The position numbers and the translations under genes were made by a program. The notes under the pieces were generated by a model that worked only from the letters and a program-made list of their open reading frames with translations, had not been told where the DNA came from and did not search any database. From positions 1,798,001 through 1,862,000 of the forward strand of contig NZ_CP126446.1 of the NCBI RefSeq assembly GCF_030166655.1: DNA of 64,000 nucleotides, read 5' to 3'. Of this stretch, positions 48,478 through 64,000 are shown piece after piece. Source of the DNA: Pontibacillus chungwhensis (lineage in GTDB: Bacteria > Bacillota > Bacilli > Bacillales > BH030062). Each line of letters opens with the position of its first letter. Position 1 is the first letter of the stretch.

Positions 48478-51231
48478 ATGAATTATAAAGAAACCCTGCT
48501 CATGCCTAAGACTGCGTTTCCGATGCGAGGGAACCTTCCGAATCGTGAGCCTAAGATGCAACAACAATGGGAAGAAATGAATATGTATGAAAAAGTGCAG
48601 GAGCGTACAAAAGGTCGTCCGCTCTTCGTTCTTCATGATGGACCTCCATATGCCAATGGAGATCTTCATATGGGACACGCACTTAATAAAGTATTAAAAG
48701 ACTTTATCGTTCGCTATAAATCAATGGCTGGTTTCCATGCTCCTTATGTACCAGGGTGGGACACACACGGCTTACCGATTGAACAGGCGCTAGCGAAGAA
48801 GAAAGTAAACCGAAAGAAAATGACGGTTGCTGAATTCCGTGAAAAATGTGCGGAGTATGCGTTAAAGCAAGTTGATAATCAGCGCACTCAGTTCAAACAG
48901 CTAGGAGTACGTGGAGATTGGGACAATCCATATATTACGTTAAACAAAGACTATGAAGCGGCTCAAATTGAAGTCTTTGGTACAATGGCTAACAAAGGCT
49001 ATATCTATAAAGGGAAAAAGCCGGTCTACTGGAGCCCTTCATCAGAGTCTGCGCTAGCAGAAGCTGAAATTGAATATCAAGACAAACGTTCGGCATCCAT
49101 TTACGTAGGATTCGATGTACAGGAGACGAATGGTGTTTTAGATGGGGACGAAACGTTCATCATTTGGACAACAACGCCTTGGACGATTCCAGCGAATCAG
49201 GGGATAGCTGTGCATCCTGATCTTAACTATGTCAAAGTAAAAGTAGATAACCATCACTACATTATAGCTGAGAAGTTAATAGATGAAGTAGCAGAAGCAT
49301 TAGAATGGTCAAACCCTGAAATTGTAAAAACATATAAAGGTAGTGAGCTAGAACGAGTAGAAGCAAAGCATCCTTTATATGATCGCACCTCCCTTGTTGT
49401 ATTAGGAGAACACGTAACAACAGATGCTGGTACGGGTTGTGTACACACAGCGCCAGGACACGGGGAAGATGACTTTTGGGTTGGTAAACAATACGGACTT
49501 GACGTTCTTTGCCCTGTTGATGAGAAAGGTTATTTCACAGATGAGGCACCAGGGTATGAAGGCCTATTCTATGATGCAGCGAATAAAGATATTACAGAGA
49601 AATTAAAAGAAGTGGGAGCATTACTAGACTTAACATTTATTACTCACTCCTATCCACATGACTGGCGTACGAAGAAGCCAACGATCTTCCGTGCTACAAG
49701 CCAGTGGTTTGCTTCTATTAAAGATTTCCGAGAAGAAATTTTAGAAGAAATTAAACAAACAAAATGGACACCAGCATGGGGCGAAACACGTCTTTACAAC
49801 ATGGTTCGTGATCGTGAAGATTGGTGTATCTCTCGTCAGCGTGCATGGGGAGTACCAATTCCCGTATTTTACGGTGAAGACGGGACACCAATTATTACAC
49901 CAGAAACCATTCAACATGTTTCCGATTTGTTCCGTGAACATGGTTCAAACGTTTGGTTTGAGCGCGAAGCAAAAGATTTACTTCCGGAAGGATTTACGTC
50001 AGAGCACAGTCCAAACGGAACCTTTACAAAAGAGCAGGATATTATGGATGTATGGTTTGATAGTGGTTCTTCTCATCAAGCTGTTCTTCATGAACGTGAA
50101 GATTTAGCGAGACCAGCAGACCTCTATTTAGAGGGTTCTGACCAGTATAGAGGTTGGTTCAACTCTTCTCTTTCTACGTCGGTTGCTGTAACAGGCAAAG
50201 CTCCATTTAAAGGCATCCTTAGCCATGGATTTGCTCTTGATGGACAAGGTCGTAAAATGAGTAAATCCGTAGGGAACGTTGTGGTGCCAGATAAGGTTAT
50301 GAAGCAACTTGGTGCTGATATCCTTCGCCTTTGGGTCGCAAGCGCAGACTATCAGGCTGATGTTCGCATATCAGATGATATTTTAAAACAAGTATCAGAA
50401 GTCTACCGTAAAATTCGTAACACTTTCCGTTTCTTACTAGGAAACTTACATGACTTTGATCCGAACACTAATTATGTGGAGCAAGAAAACCTTCAAGAGG
50501 TAGACCGTTATATGTACCTTCGCCTGCAAGAGCTTACAAGCACGGTGAGAAAAGCATATGACGAGTATGAGTTCTCTACGATCTATCATGCCGTTCATAA
50601 TTTCTGTACAATTGATTTAAGCTCATTCTACCTGGATTTTGCGAAAGACATTCTATATATTGAAGCAAAAGATGATGTGCGCCGACGTAGTATCCAAACC
50701 GTGTATTACGAAATCGTAACATCTCTTACAAAACTTCTTTCCCCAATCCTTTCTCATACAGCAGATGAGGTTTATCAGCATATCCCAGGTGTAGAAGAAG
50801 AGAGTGTGCAATTAACTGACTTACCAGAAGTTCAAAGCGTTCATAATCATGAAGCCTTAAAAGCAAAATGGGATCACTTCATGGGAGTACGTGATGATGT
50901 ATTAAAAGCATTAGAGGAAGCGCGTGCTGAAAAAGTAATTGGTAAATCACTAGAAGCTCATGTAACGATCGTTCCGAAAGATGAACAAACGAAGCAGCTC
51001 CTAGAAAGCATCAATCATTTAGAACAGTTATTAATCGTTTCAGGTGCTGAAGTGGCAGAAACAGTTTCAGAAGCCAAGGAATATGACCATGTATCTGTTC
51101 TAGTGAAAGCTCATTCTGGAGAGAAGTGCCAGCGTTGCTGGGTGGTATCAGAAGAAATTGGAGCAAGTGAAGCTCATCCTGAACTTTGCCCACGCTGTGC
51201 TTCTGTTGTAGAAGAACACTATGAAGCATAA
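48478..51231 (+). CDS. ileS: isoleucyl-tRNA synthetase
   Basis: A 917-residue class Ia synthetase. The HIGH motif appears as [11 protein letters not shown] near residue 59, the CP1 editing domain fills about 200-400, and KMSKS is in [12 protein letters not shown] near 595. The anticodon-binding domain is followed by a C-terminal zinc site (CQRCW and CPRC) at about 880-905. The presence of the zinc site and length place it with the IleS1, bacterial type. ATG follows AAGGAGGAAC. It is controlled by the T-box leader and ends at its own terminator; B. subtilis ylyA is not present before lspA. Confidence 0.98.
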   Translation: MNYKETLLMPKTAFPMRGNLPNREPKMQQQWEEMNMYEKVQERTKGRPLFVLHDGPPYANGDLHMGHALNKVLKDFIVRYKSMAGFHAPYVPGWDTHGLPIEQALAKKKVNRKKMTVAEFREKCAEYALKQVDNQRTQFKQLGVRGDWDNPYITLNKDYEAAQIEVFGTMANKGYIYKGKKPVYWSPSSESALAEAEIEYQDKRSASIYVGFDVQETNGVLDGDETFIIWTTTPWTIPANQGIAVHPDLNYVKVKVDNHHYIIAEKLIDEVAEALEWSNPEIVKTYKGSELERVEAKHPLYDRTSLVVLGEHVTTDAGTGCVHTAPGHGEDDFWVGKQYGLDVLCPVDEKGYFTDEAPGYEGLFYDAANKDITEKLKEVGALLDLTFITHSYPHDWRTKKPTIFRATSQWFASIKDFREEILEEIKQTKWTPAWGETRLYNMVRDREDWCISRQRAWGVPIPVFYGEDGTPIITPETIQHVSDLFREHGSNVWFEREAKDLLPEGFTSEHSPNGTFTKEQDIMDVWFDSGSSHQAVLHEREDLARPADLYLEGSDQYRGWFNSSLSTSVAVTGKAPFKGILSHGFALDGQGRKMSKSVGNVVVPDKVMKQLGADILRLWVASADYQADVRISDDILKQVSEVYRKIRNTFRFLLGNLHDFDPNTNYVEQENLQEVDRYMYLRLQELTSTVRKAYDEYEFSTIYHAVHNFCTIDLSSFYLDFAKDILYIEAKDDVRRRSIQTVYYEIVTSLTKLLSPILSHTADEVYQHIPGVEEESVQLTDLPEVQSVHNHEALKAKWDHFMGVRDDVLKALEEARAEKVIGKSLEAHVTIVPKDEQTKQLLESINHLEQLLIVSGAEVAETVSEAKEYDHVSVLVKAHSGEKCQRCWVVSEEIGASEAHPELCPRCASVVEEHYEA

Positions 51232-51244
51232 GAGTTTAAATAAG

Positions 51245-51277
51245 ACCTGTCTTTACCTTTGGGTAGAGACAGGTTTT
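51245..51277 (+). terminator. terminator after ileS
   Basis: The 13-bp stem ACCTGTCTTTACC/GGTAGAGACAGGT (one G-T pair) with loop TTTG is followed by TTTTCTATTT. Confidence 0.8.
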
Positions 51278-51398
51278 CTATTTATTCGCATCTATTAGGT
51301 GCTAAACTTTACTTTACTGTTTATGATTTTCGGGCATGTTTGAAGGAAGTATGGTAAAATGCTAAAGGAATAGTCTGTCTAGAACGGAGGAACAAGTC

Positions 51399-51863
51399 TT
51401 GTGGTATTACATGTTAGCGGTTGTTATTATTCTTATTGACCAAGCAACAAAATGGGTAATTGAAACGCAAATGAAATTGCTTGAAAGCATCCCGGTAATT
51501 GAAAATGTATTTTATATTACGTCTCATCGTAATAAAGGGGCAGCTTGGGGTATGTTAGAAGGCCAGCTTTGGTTTTTCTATATTATAACAGCGTTTGTAA
51601 TCGCCTTTGTGGTGTATTATATTCAGAAATATGCGAAAGGAAATCCTATACTCGGCCTGTCACTTGCACTTATCTTAGGCGGTGCTATTGGAAACTTTAT
51701 TGATCGGATTTTCCGAAAAGAGGTCGTCGATTTTCTAGATGTATATATAGGTAGCTATGACTTTCCGATATTCAATGTAGCGGATTCATCTCTTGTCGTT
51801 GGTGTCGGTCTTGTCTTTATTGCTACAATTTTAGATGAACGGAAGAAAGGAAGCGCAAAATGA
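51399..51863 (+). CDS. lspA: lipoprotein signal peptidase (signal peptidase II)
   Basis: A 154-residue polytopic aspartic protease that removes signal peptides from diacylglyceryl-modified prolipoproteins. Four membrane helices are visible. The catalytic aspartates lie in [18 protein letters not shown] and [14 protein letters not shown], and [11 protein letters not shown] is the conserved N-terminal loop. The start is TTG 51399, 8 bases after CGGAGG. A TGGTAAAAT extended -10 at 51352-51360 may drive it. It overlaps ylyB by 4 bp. Confidence 0.96.
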   Translation: MWYYMLAVVIILIDQATKWVIETQMKLLESIPVIENVFYITSHRNKGAAWGMLEGQLWFFYIITAFVIAFVVYYIQKYAKGNPILGLSLALILGGAIGNFIDRIFRKEVVDFLDVYIGSYDFPIFNVADSSLVVGVGLVFIATILDERKKGSAK

Positions 51864-52765
51864 GTTTAAATTCCTACACAATAACATCAAATGAACATAA
51901 TGAGAGATTAGATAAAGTCCTAACAGCCTTGAGCGAAGACGCTTCACGTGCTCAAGTACAAGTTTGGATAAAGGATCAACATGTTACCGTAAATGATTCT
52001 TATCAGAAAAGTAACTATAAATGTCAGGAAGGGGATTTATTATCATGGGAAGTTCCTGAACCTGAGCCAATGGAAGTGCTAGCAGAAGATATCCCCCTTG
52101 ATATTGTTTATGAGGATCAAGATGTAATCGTAGTCAATAAACCTAAAGGTATGGTTGTCCATCCATCTGCGGGTCATAATAGTGGCACCCTCGTAAATGC
52201 TTTGTTGTACCATTGCCAGGATTTATCGGGCATTAATGGAGTTATGCGGCCTGGCATTGTTCACCGCATTGATAAAGATACAAGCGGGTTGTTAATGGTT
52301 GCTAAGAATGACAAAGCTCATACCTCACTAGCCGAGCAGCTTTCCGATAAAAGTGTAGAGCGTAAGTATGTGGCGCTTGTTTCAGGCGTAATTCATCACG
52401 AATACGGAACGATTGATGCTCCTATTGGAAGAGACCCAAAAGACCGCCAGAAGATGGGGGTTGTTGAAGGTGGTAAAAATGCGGTTACACACTTTAAGGT
52501 ATTAGATCGCTTTGAAGAGCATACTCTAGTAGAATGTGTGCTAGAAACAGGCCGTACTCATCAAATTCGTGTTCATATGAACTATATTGAACATCCTATT
52601 GTAGGTGATCCGAAATACGGTCCTCGAAAAACGCTCGATTTAAATGGACAAGCACTTCACGCGAAGGAACTAGGGTTTACCCACCCTTCAACAGGGGAGT
52701 ACCTCCATTTCAATTCAGAACTACCGGTAGAATTAGAACAAGTGCTTGTTGATCTTACGAAATAG
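51860..52765 (+). CDS. ylyB: RluA-family 23S rRNA pseudouridine synthase YlyB
   Basis: A 301-residue pseudouridine synthase of the RluA/RluD group. It has an N-terminal S4 RNA-binding domain (about residues 12-75) and a catalytic domain with [15 protein letters not shown] and the catalytic aspartate in [16 protein letters not shown], followed by [12 protein letters not shown]. The target uridines are probably in 23S rRNA helix 69, as for RluD, but that cannot be read here. ATG overlaps the lspA stop (ATGA). Confidence 0.93.
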   Translation: MSLNSYTITSNEHNERLDKVLTALSEDASRAQVQVWIKDQHVTVNDSYQKSNYKCQEGDLLSWEVPEPEPMEVLAEDIPLDIVYEDQDVIVVNKPKGMVVHPSAGHNSGTLVNALLYHCQDLSGINGVMRPGIVHRIDKDTSGLLMVAKNDKAHTSLAEQLSDKSVERKYVALVSGVIHHEYGTIDAPIGRDPKDRQKMGVVEGGKNAVTHFKVLDRFEEHTLVECVLETGRTHQIRVHMNYIEHPIVGDPKYGPRKTLDLNGQALHAKELGFTHPSTGEYLHFNSELPVELEQVLVDLTK

Positions 52766-52766
52766 G

Positions 52767-52795
52767 TTGACGTATTCACGAACCTATGCAATAAT
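52767..52795 (+). promoter_or_regulatory. sigma-A promoter of the pyr operon
   Basis: TTGACG (52767-52772), a 17-bp spacer and AATAAT (52790-52795) preceded by TGC. It starts two bases after the ylyB stop. Confidence 0.65.
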
Positions 52796-52812
52796 ATGTA
52801 ACTAGAATATAG

Positions 52813-53499
<687 letters not shown>

Positions 53500-53507
53500 A
53501 AATAGAA

Positions 53508-53615
53508 GACCTTTAAATGAAGTCCAGAGAGGCTCGAAAGGTCGCAATGAATAGGGAACGTGTATATTCAGGACACGTCTACCTCTTTGCGAGCTTTCGC
53601 GAAGAGGTTTTTTTT
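53508..53615 (+). promoter_or_regulatory. PyrR-dependent attenuator 2 (pyrR-pyrP)
   Basis: The PyrR binding loop AGTCCAGAGAGGCT (53521-53534) is followed by a terminator with arms ACCTCTT and AAGAGGT around GCGAGCTTTCGC and a T-run to 53615. It has the same design as attenuator 1. Confidence 0.93.
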
Positions 53616-53654
53616 ATAGCTAAAATACGTGTTCATGAAAGAGGAGGCTTATTT

Positions 53655-55034
53655 ATGAAAAAGAATCAAGTTAATTTAGGAGTAAGGGAAGTGCCAAGCA
53701 TACCGAAATGGATCGCATTAAGTCTGCAGCATTTATTCGCGATGTTTGGAGCCACCATTTTGGTCCCATTTCTTACAGGGTTGTCTCCGGCTGTTGCACT
53801 GGTATCAAGTGGTGTAGGAACCCTTGCCTATATGGCGATCACAAAAGGAAGAATACCAGCTTATCTTGGTTCTAGCTTCGCCTTTATACCTCCCATTATA
53901 GCAGCGGACCAGGCAGCAGGTGTGCCAGGGATTATGATGGGAAGCTTGATGGCCGGTCTAGTGTACGGAGTTGTAGCATTACTGATTAAAGGGTTTGGTA
54001 CGAAGTGGATTATGAAGATCTTACCTCCTGTAGTAGTAGGTCCTGTTATTATCGTTATTGGGCTTGGGTTAGCATCAACAGCAGTTGATATGGCCATGAA
54101 CGACAGTGAAGGAAATTATTCTTTAACATTTATGATGATCGCCGCAGTAACTCTTGGCTTAACGATTATAGCATCACTGTTCTTTAAAGGATTTATGAAT
54201 ATTATACCTGTACTCTTCGGAATTACAGGTGGCTACTTGTTCGCTTTAACACAAGGGGTAGTGGATACGAGCGGAATTGCTGCGGAATGGAATCAAATCA
54301 CCTCAGCGACAGGCTTGGTAAGCTTTCTTGGCAGTGTGTTTCAAATGCCCGACTTTACGGTGCCATTTGTAGACTTTACGCCTGGATCAGTCCCGTTTGC
54401 AGAAATTGCTCTTATTATGGTGCCGATTGCTTTTGTAACTATCGCTGAACACATTGGAGATCAAATGGTCCTCTCGAAAGTGGTAGGTCAGAACTTCTTA
54501 GAAAAGCCAGGACTCCATCGCTCGATCGCCGGTGACGGGATCGCCACTGTCCTTGCTTCATGTTTAGGAGGCCCCCCAAATACCACTTACGGAGAAAACA
54601 TTGGTGTACTAGCCATAACGAAAGTATTTAGTGTCTTTGTTATAGGAGGAGCAGCAGTAACGGCTATCTTCTTCGGATTTATCGGAATTGTAACTGAGGT
54701 AATAGGTGCCATCCCATCAGCAGTTATGGGCGGAGTCTCCATCTTACTTTTCGGAATCATAGCCTCAAGTGGCTTACGGATGTTGATTGATAACAACATT
54801 GACCTGGGTGATAAACGAAACTTAATTATTTCCTCAGTAATTTTAGTCATCGGTGTCGGAGGAGCGAAAATTCAAATCGCTGATTTCGAAGTCTCCTCAA
54901 TGGCACTAGCAACGATTGTAGGTGTGATCTTAAATCTCTTTTTACCAGGTAGAGAATCAGCCTATGGAAATGGCAACATGTTCAAAACAGAAGAGCAAAC
55001 AGAAGCTGAAAAATCAGATGATTCAGCTGCCTAA
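53655..55034 (+). CDS. pyrP: uracil permease PyrP (UraA family)
   Basis: A 459-residue nucleobase:cation symporter-2 family transporter with about 14 membrane segments. Family elements are LSLQHLFAMFGATILVPFLTG, the proline/aromatic region IPAYLGSSFAFIPPI, MVPIAFVTIAEHIGDQMV with the substrate-binding glutamate, and GGPPNTTYGENIGV. The C-terminus is a short polar tail. ATG 53655 follows AGAGGAGGC; the frame from 53517 runs back through the attenuator. It imports uracil for the salvage branch of the operon. Confidence 0.95.
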   Translation: MKKNQVNLGVREVPSIPKWIALSLQHLFAMFGATILVPFLTGLSPAVALVSSGVGTLAYMAITKGRIPAYLGSSFAFIPPIIAADQAAGVPGIMMGSLMAGLVYGVVALLIKGFGTKWIMKILPPVVVGPVIIVIGLGLASTAVDMAMNDSEGNYSLTFMMIAAVTLGLTIIASLFFKGFMNIIPVLFGITGGYLFALTQGVVDTSGIAAEWNQITSATGLVSFLGSVFQMPDFTVPFVDFTPGSVPFAEIALIMVPIAFVTIAEHIGDQMVLSKVVGQNFLEKPGLHRSIAGDGIATVLASCLGGPPNTTYGENIGVLAITKVFSVFVIGGAAVTAIFFGFIGIVTEVIGAIPSAVMGGVSILLFGIIASSGLRMLIDNNIDLGDKRNLIISSVILVIGVGGAKIQIADFEVSSMALATIVGVILNLFLPGRESAYGNGNMFKTEEQTEAEKSDDSAA

Positions 55035-55047
55035 GTCGACATTTAGC

Positions 55048-57358
<2,311 letters not shown>

Positions 57359-57381
<23 letters not shown>

Positions 57382-58465
57382 AGACGGAACAACTTTTGTA
57401 GGTGAAGCACTTGGAAGTGACATTCTTACAAGTGGGGAGGTCGTCTTTAATACAGGAATGACAGGGTATCAAGAAATTCTTTCCGATCCATCATATTGTG
57501 GTCAAATCGTCACCTTAACCTATCCTCTTATCGGAAACTATGGGATCAACCGCGAAGACTTCGAAACGATTAATCCATCTGTTAGCGGGCTGATTGTGAA
57601 AGAAGCTTGTTCTCACCCTAGTAATTTTCGCTCTGAAGATACTATCCATGATTATCTGAAAGCTAGAGGCATTCCAGGCATCACTGGTGTTGATACACGT
57701 AAATTAACTAAGAAAATTCGTGAGTTCGGGACGATGAAGGGAGCTTTCGCCTCCGTGGAGGAGTCTCCTGAAGAAGTGGCAGCATCCTTACGCGATGAGC
57801 AGTTCAGCACGGATCAAGTGAAAAAGGTTTCCACCGTTAAGCCTTACGTCGTTCCAGGTCGTGGAGAGCGTATCGTACTTGTAGACTTTGGGATGAAGCA
57901 CGGAATCTTAAGGGAATTTACAAAGCGAAACAGTCATGTAACGGTTGTTCCTTATAACACAACAGCAGAAGAAATTATGCAGTTAAAACCAGATGGCGTC
58001 ATGCTCTCAAACGGGCCTGGGGATCCAAAGGATGTACCAGAAGCTGTGGAGATGGTGCAGGGATTGCTTGGAAGAATTCCTTTGTTTGGGATATGTCTCG
58101 GCCACCAGCTCTTTGCACTGGCTTGTGGTGCAGATACGAGCAAGATGAAATTTGGACACAGAGGTTCAAATCACCCGGTAAAAGATATCGCAACAGGCCG
58201 TGTATACATGACTAGTCAAAACCACGGATATGCGGTCGAAGAGGATTCAATTAAAGAAACCGAATTACAAATTAGTCAATATGCGCTGAACGATGGAACA
58301 GTTGAAGGACTCTTTCATCCAAACTTTTCAGCCTTTTCTGTCCAGTATCATCCAGAGAGTGCACCAGGTCCTGAGGATTCAAACGGATTATTTGATGAGT
58401 TTTTACTAGCGGTAAAACGTGACAAAAGAAGGGAGCGAGTTGTATGCCAAAGCGTACAGATATAA
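57359..58465 (+). CDS. carA: carbamoyl-phosphate synthase small chain, pyrimidine-specific
   Basis: A 368-residue glutamine amidotransferase subunit (PyrAA). The N-terminal CPSase domain has [20 protein letters not shown] and [14 protein letters not shown]. The C-terminal class I amidotransferase has the nucleophile Cys in [12 protein letters not shown], with His-Glu in [12 protein letters not shown]. It passes ammonia to CarB. Its place in the pyr operon marks it as the PyrR-controlled enzyme (pyrAA) rather than the arginine one. ATG follows GGGGAGGA. Confidence 0.96.
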
Positions 58466-61400
58466 ATAAAATACTAGTGATCGGGTCTGGCCCCATTACA
58501 ATAGGTCAAGCAGCTGAGTTCGACTACTCTGGTACGCAGGCATGCCAGTCGTTAAAAGAAGAAGGTTATGAAGTCATTCTAGCAAACTCAAATCCAGCTA
58601 CAATTATGACAGATGAGACGATAGCGGATGAAGTGTATATGGAGCCTTTAACCGTCGAATTCCTGGCTAAGATTATTCGGAAAGAGAAACCAGATGCCCT
58701 TCTGCCAACATTAGGTGGGCAAACTGGATTGAACATGGCGGTGCAGCTTGACGAAGCAGGTGTATTACGTGATTTCAATGTGGAACTATTAGGAACGTCA
58801 CTAGACGCCATTCAACAAGCTGAGGATAGAGAGAAGTTCCGATCACTTATGTATGAGCTAAATGAGCCTGTGCCAGAGAGCACAATTGTGAGTACAGTAG
58901 ATGCGGCATTAGAGTTTGCCGATGAAATTGGTTACCCCGTAATTGTACGCCCCGCTTACACAATGGGAGGTGCAGGAGGCGGAATGTGCTACTCAAGACA
59001 AGATCTTGAAACCATTGCCCATTCCGGCCTTCAGCTCTCACCGGTTAATCAATGTCTTATTGAGAAGAACATAGCAGGATTTAAAGAAATTGAATATGAA
59101 GTCATGCGAGACCACAACGACCATGCCATTGTTGTTTGTAATATGGAAAATGTGGATCCTGTAGGAATCCACACCGGAGATTCCATTGTAGTAGCGCCGA
59201 GTCAGACATTAAGTGACCGAGAGTATCAGATGCTTCGAAATGTTTCTCTGAAAATTATCCGTGCTTTAGAGATTGAAGGGGGCTGTAACGTCCAGCTGGC
59301 ACTTGATCCATATAGCTTTGACTACTACATCATTGAAGTGAACCCAAGGGTGAGTCGTTCTTCAGCTCTTGCATCGAAAGCAACGGGATACCCAATCGCG
59401 AAGATTGCAGCCAAGATTGCAGTGGGTCTTACGCTTGATGAGATAAAAAATCCTGTTACAGAAACGTCTTACGCCCTATTTGAGCCAGCTCTTGACTATG
59501 TGGTCTCAAAGATCCCTCGATGGCCATTTGATAAGTTCATAAAAGGCCACCGTATCTTAGGCACGCAAATGAAGGCCACAGGAGAAGTGATGGCGGTTGG
59601 ACGAAACTTTGAAGAATCCATGCTTAAAGCAGTTCGTTCTCTTGAGATTGGCACAGAGGAATTGTATCTAGAGGACATGAAAGACCTAGGGGAAGAAGAA
59701 ATCATTGAACGACTTATTAAAGCAGATGATGAGCGCCTCTTTATCATTGGCGAAGCTTTCAGAAGGGGAATGAGCAAAGAAGAGATCGTCCACCACACCA
59801 AAATCGATCCTTTCTTTGTGGAGAAGTTTGAGGGGATGATCCAATTAGAAAAGCAATTGGCTCTTGAACCTTGGAATCCATCTTTACTGAAAAAGGCTAA
59901 AGAAAAAGGCGTTTCAGACACTGCGTTGGCAAGAGTATGGAATACAACAGAAGATGAGGTATACAACTACCGTATGAACGAAAGCATTATGCCAGTCTAT
60001 AAGATGGTAGATACATGTGCAGCTGAGTTTGAATCCACCACACCTTATTTCTACAGCTCATATGAAGAGGAAAATGAATCTAAGCGATTAGATCGTGAGA
60101 AGATCCTCGTTCTTGGTTCCGGGCCTATCCGAATCGGTCAAGGCGTTGAATTTGATTATGCTACCGTGCACTCAGTCCTGGCTCTAAAAGAAGCAGGATA
60201 TGAAGCCATCATTATGAATAATAATCCTGAGACCGTATCAACCGATTTTAGTATCTCTGACAAACTTTACTTTGAACCCCTTACATTAGAAGATGTCATG
60301 CATGTGGTTGAATTAGAGAAACCAAAGGGGGTTATCGTACAGTTTGGTGGGCAAACGGCTATTAACCTAGCAGATGGTTTAGCGAGAAGAGGGGTCCAAA
60401 TACTAGGAACTTCTCTTGAGGCAATCGATCGTTCTGAGGACCGGGATAAATTTGAATATACTCTATCTAAACTAGGTATTCCTCAGCCGAAAGGGATTTG
60501 TGCAACATCAGCACAAGAAGCGATGCAAGCTTCCGAAACGCTAGGATTCCCCCTAGTTGTCCGTCCATCCTATGTCCTTGGAGGACGAGCAATGGAAATT
60601 GTGCACGATCAGTTTGAACTAGAGAGGTATATAGAAGAAGCGGTAAAAGTACACAAAGACCACCCTGTTCTAATCGATACGTATATGACAGGGATTGAAA
60701 TCGAAGTGGATGCAATAAGTGATGGAGAGACCGTCGTCATCCCGGGGGTCATGGAACACATCGAACGAGCAGGTGTACACTCAGGGGACTCGATTGCTGT
60801 TTACCCAACCCAACGTATTAGTGAGGACATTAAAAAGAAATGTGTAGAATATACAACCCGTATCGCCCGGGAACTCGGAATCGTTGGGTTAATTAACATT
60901 CAATTGGTGCTTCACAACAATGAAGTGTATGTACTAGAAGTAAATCCAAGAGCAAGCCGAACAGTACCGTTCCTTAGTAAGATTACAGGTGTCACGATGG
61001 CTAAACTTTCTACTCAATTAATCGTAGGATCAACTTTGAAGGAGTTAGGCTTTACAAACGGGATCCTAAAAGAACCGAATGAAGTTTTTGTAAAGGTTCC
61101 CGTATTCTCATTTGAAAAACTTCGAAGTGTAGATACCTACCTTGGACCCGAAATGAAATCGACTGGGGAAGTGCTTGGTCGGGATGTCACGCTTGAGAAA
61201 GCCCTGTATAAAGGTTTGACTGCTTCAGGAATCGAAGTCCCTCGTAATGGAGCTGTGCTCATGACGGTGGCTGATAAAGATAAAGAAGAACTTCTAGAAC
61301 TTGCAGAAAGGTTCCACCAGCTAGGTTTCGAGCTATATGCAACAGAAGGGACGGGATCTACCCTCGAAGAAGAAGGTCTTCCTGTAACGAAAGTGGCTAA

Positions 61401-61649
61401 GATCGGCTCGGAGAAACAAACCGTGTTGGATGTGGTACAAAAAGGGCAAGTTCACATGGTTATTAATACGCTCACCACTGGGAAACAAACACGTAAAGAC
61501 GGGTTCCGTATACGTCGTGAGGCTGTTGAGCACGGTTTACCTTGCCTGACATCTCTTGATACGGCATCAGCCATCTTACGAGTTATAGAGTCGATGACCT
61601 TTACAGCTCAATCGATGCCTAAGACGTCTAAACAAAAGGTGGTCGCTAC

Positions 61650-61656
<7 letters not shown>
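58444..61656 (+). CDS. carB: carbamoyl-phosphate synthase large chain, pyrimidine-specific
   Basis: A 1070-residue synthetase (PyrAB) with two homologous ATP-grasp halves (about residues 1-400 and 550-935), each opening with a glycine-rich segment ([19 protein letters not shown] and [19 protein letters not shown]). An oligomerisation domain lies between, and a C-terminal MGS-like regulatory domain (about 936-1070) binds UMP or PRPP in relatives. It makes carbamoyl phosphate from bicarbonate, ammonia and two ATP. It overlaps carA by 22 bp and pyrK by 7 bp. Confidence 0.97.

Positions 61657-64000
<2,344 letters not shown>

Noticed and set aside
48445-48678. Minus-strand frame over the ileS start
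   Set aside because: Shadow of the ileS coding frame; no ribosome binding site.

Overview
The window is a continuous piece of a low-to-moderate GC, endospore-forming Bacillaceae chromosome. Gene order follows the Bacillus subtilis ylb - dcw - spoIIG - ylm - ileS - pyr region closely. The presence of spoIIGA-sigE-sigG, spoVD, spoVE, ylbJ, an RsfA-type regulator and ylbD fixes it as a sporeformer. Acidic proteins and the repeat families suggest a moderately halophilic lineage such as Pontibacillus or Halobacillus; this is an inference. MurE carries the DNPR motif, which predicts meso-diaminopimelate peptidoglycan. I saw no prophage, transposase, CRISPR array, rRNA or tRNA gene.

Layout. 1-3 kb: a partial GNAT acetyltransferase, an AI-2E/YtvI-like permease, mscL and a YugN-like gene. 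2.9-20 kb: the ylb block (ylbB, ylbC, ylbD, ylbE, ylbF, ylbG, rsmD, coaD, ylbJ, ylbK, ylbL, tmcAL, ylbN, rpmF, ylbO, ylbP, panE). Several lineage-specific genes are inserted in it: a Cys-tailed small protein, a DUF7147 protein, a 476-residue anchored protein, a small membrane protein and an enoyl-CoA hydratase relative. A tandem hairpin-repeat array lies at 16.9-17.4 kb. 20-40 kb: bshC, then the division and cell wall cluster mraZ-rsmH-ftsL-pbpB-spoVD-murE-murF-mraY-murD-spoVE-divIB-ylxW-ylxX-sbp-ftsA-ftsZ. murG and murB are absent from their usual place between spoVE and divIB. 40.4-40.75 kb: two oppositely oriented copies of a structured repeat. 41-48 kb: spoIIGA-sigE, sigG, ylmC, pgeF, ylmE, sepF, ylmG, ylmH, divIVA. 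48-52.8 kb: a T-box-controlled ileS, lspA and ylyB. 52.8-64 kb: the pyr operon pyrR-pyrP-pyrB-pyrC-carA-carB-pyrK-pyrD-pyrF, with three PyrR attenuators; pyrF runs off the window end.

How it works together. The dcw genes make lipid II and build the divisome. SepF, YlmG and DivIVA help place it, and PBP2B/FtsW-type and SpoVD/SpoVE enzymes make septal and cortex wall. A close match to a sigma-H promoter before ftsA, a sigma-F/G-type promoter before sigG and a possible Spo0A box before spoIIGA connect division to sporulation. The pyr genes are packed with overlaps and are controlled by uridine-nucleotide-sensing attenuation.

Most of the window is conserved housekeeping sequence. The non-routine signals are the RNA-like elements: a pair of competing hairpins at murD/spoVE that involves the spoVE ribosome binding site, the inverted structured repeats after ftsZ, the tandem hairpin array, and the ylmG-ylmH hairpin. 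The murG/murB gap and a few unassigned small or inserted genes complete the list. Many starts were moved downstream to codons with a good ribosome binding site, because the longest reading frames often begin inside the Shine-Dalgarno sequence itself.
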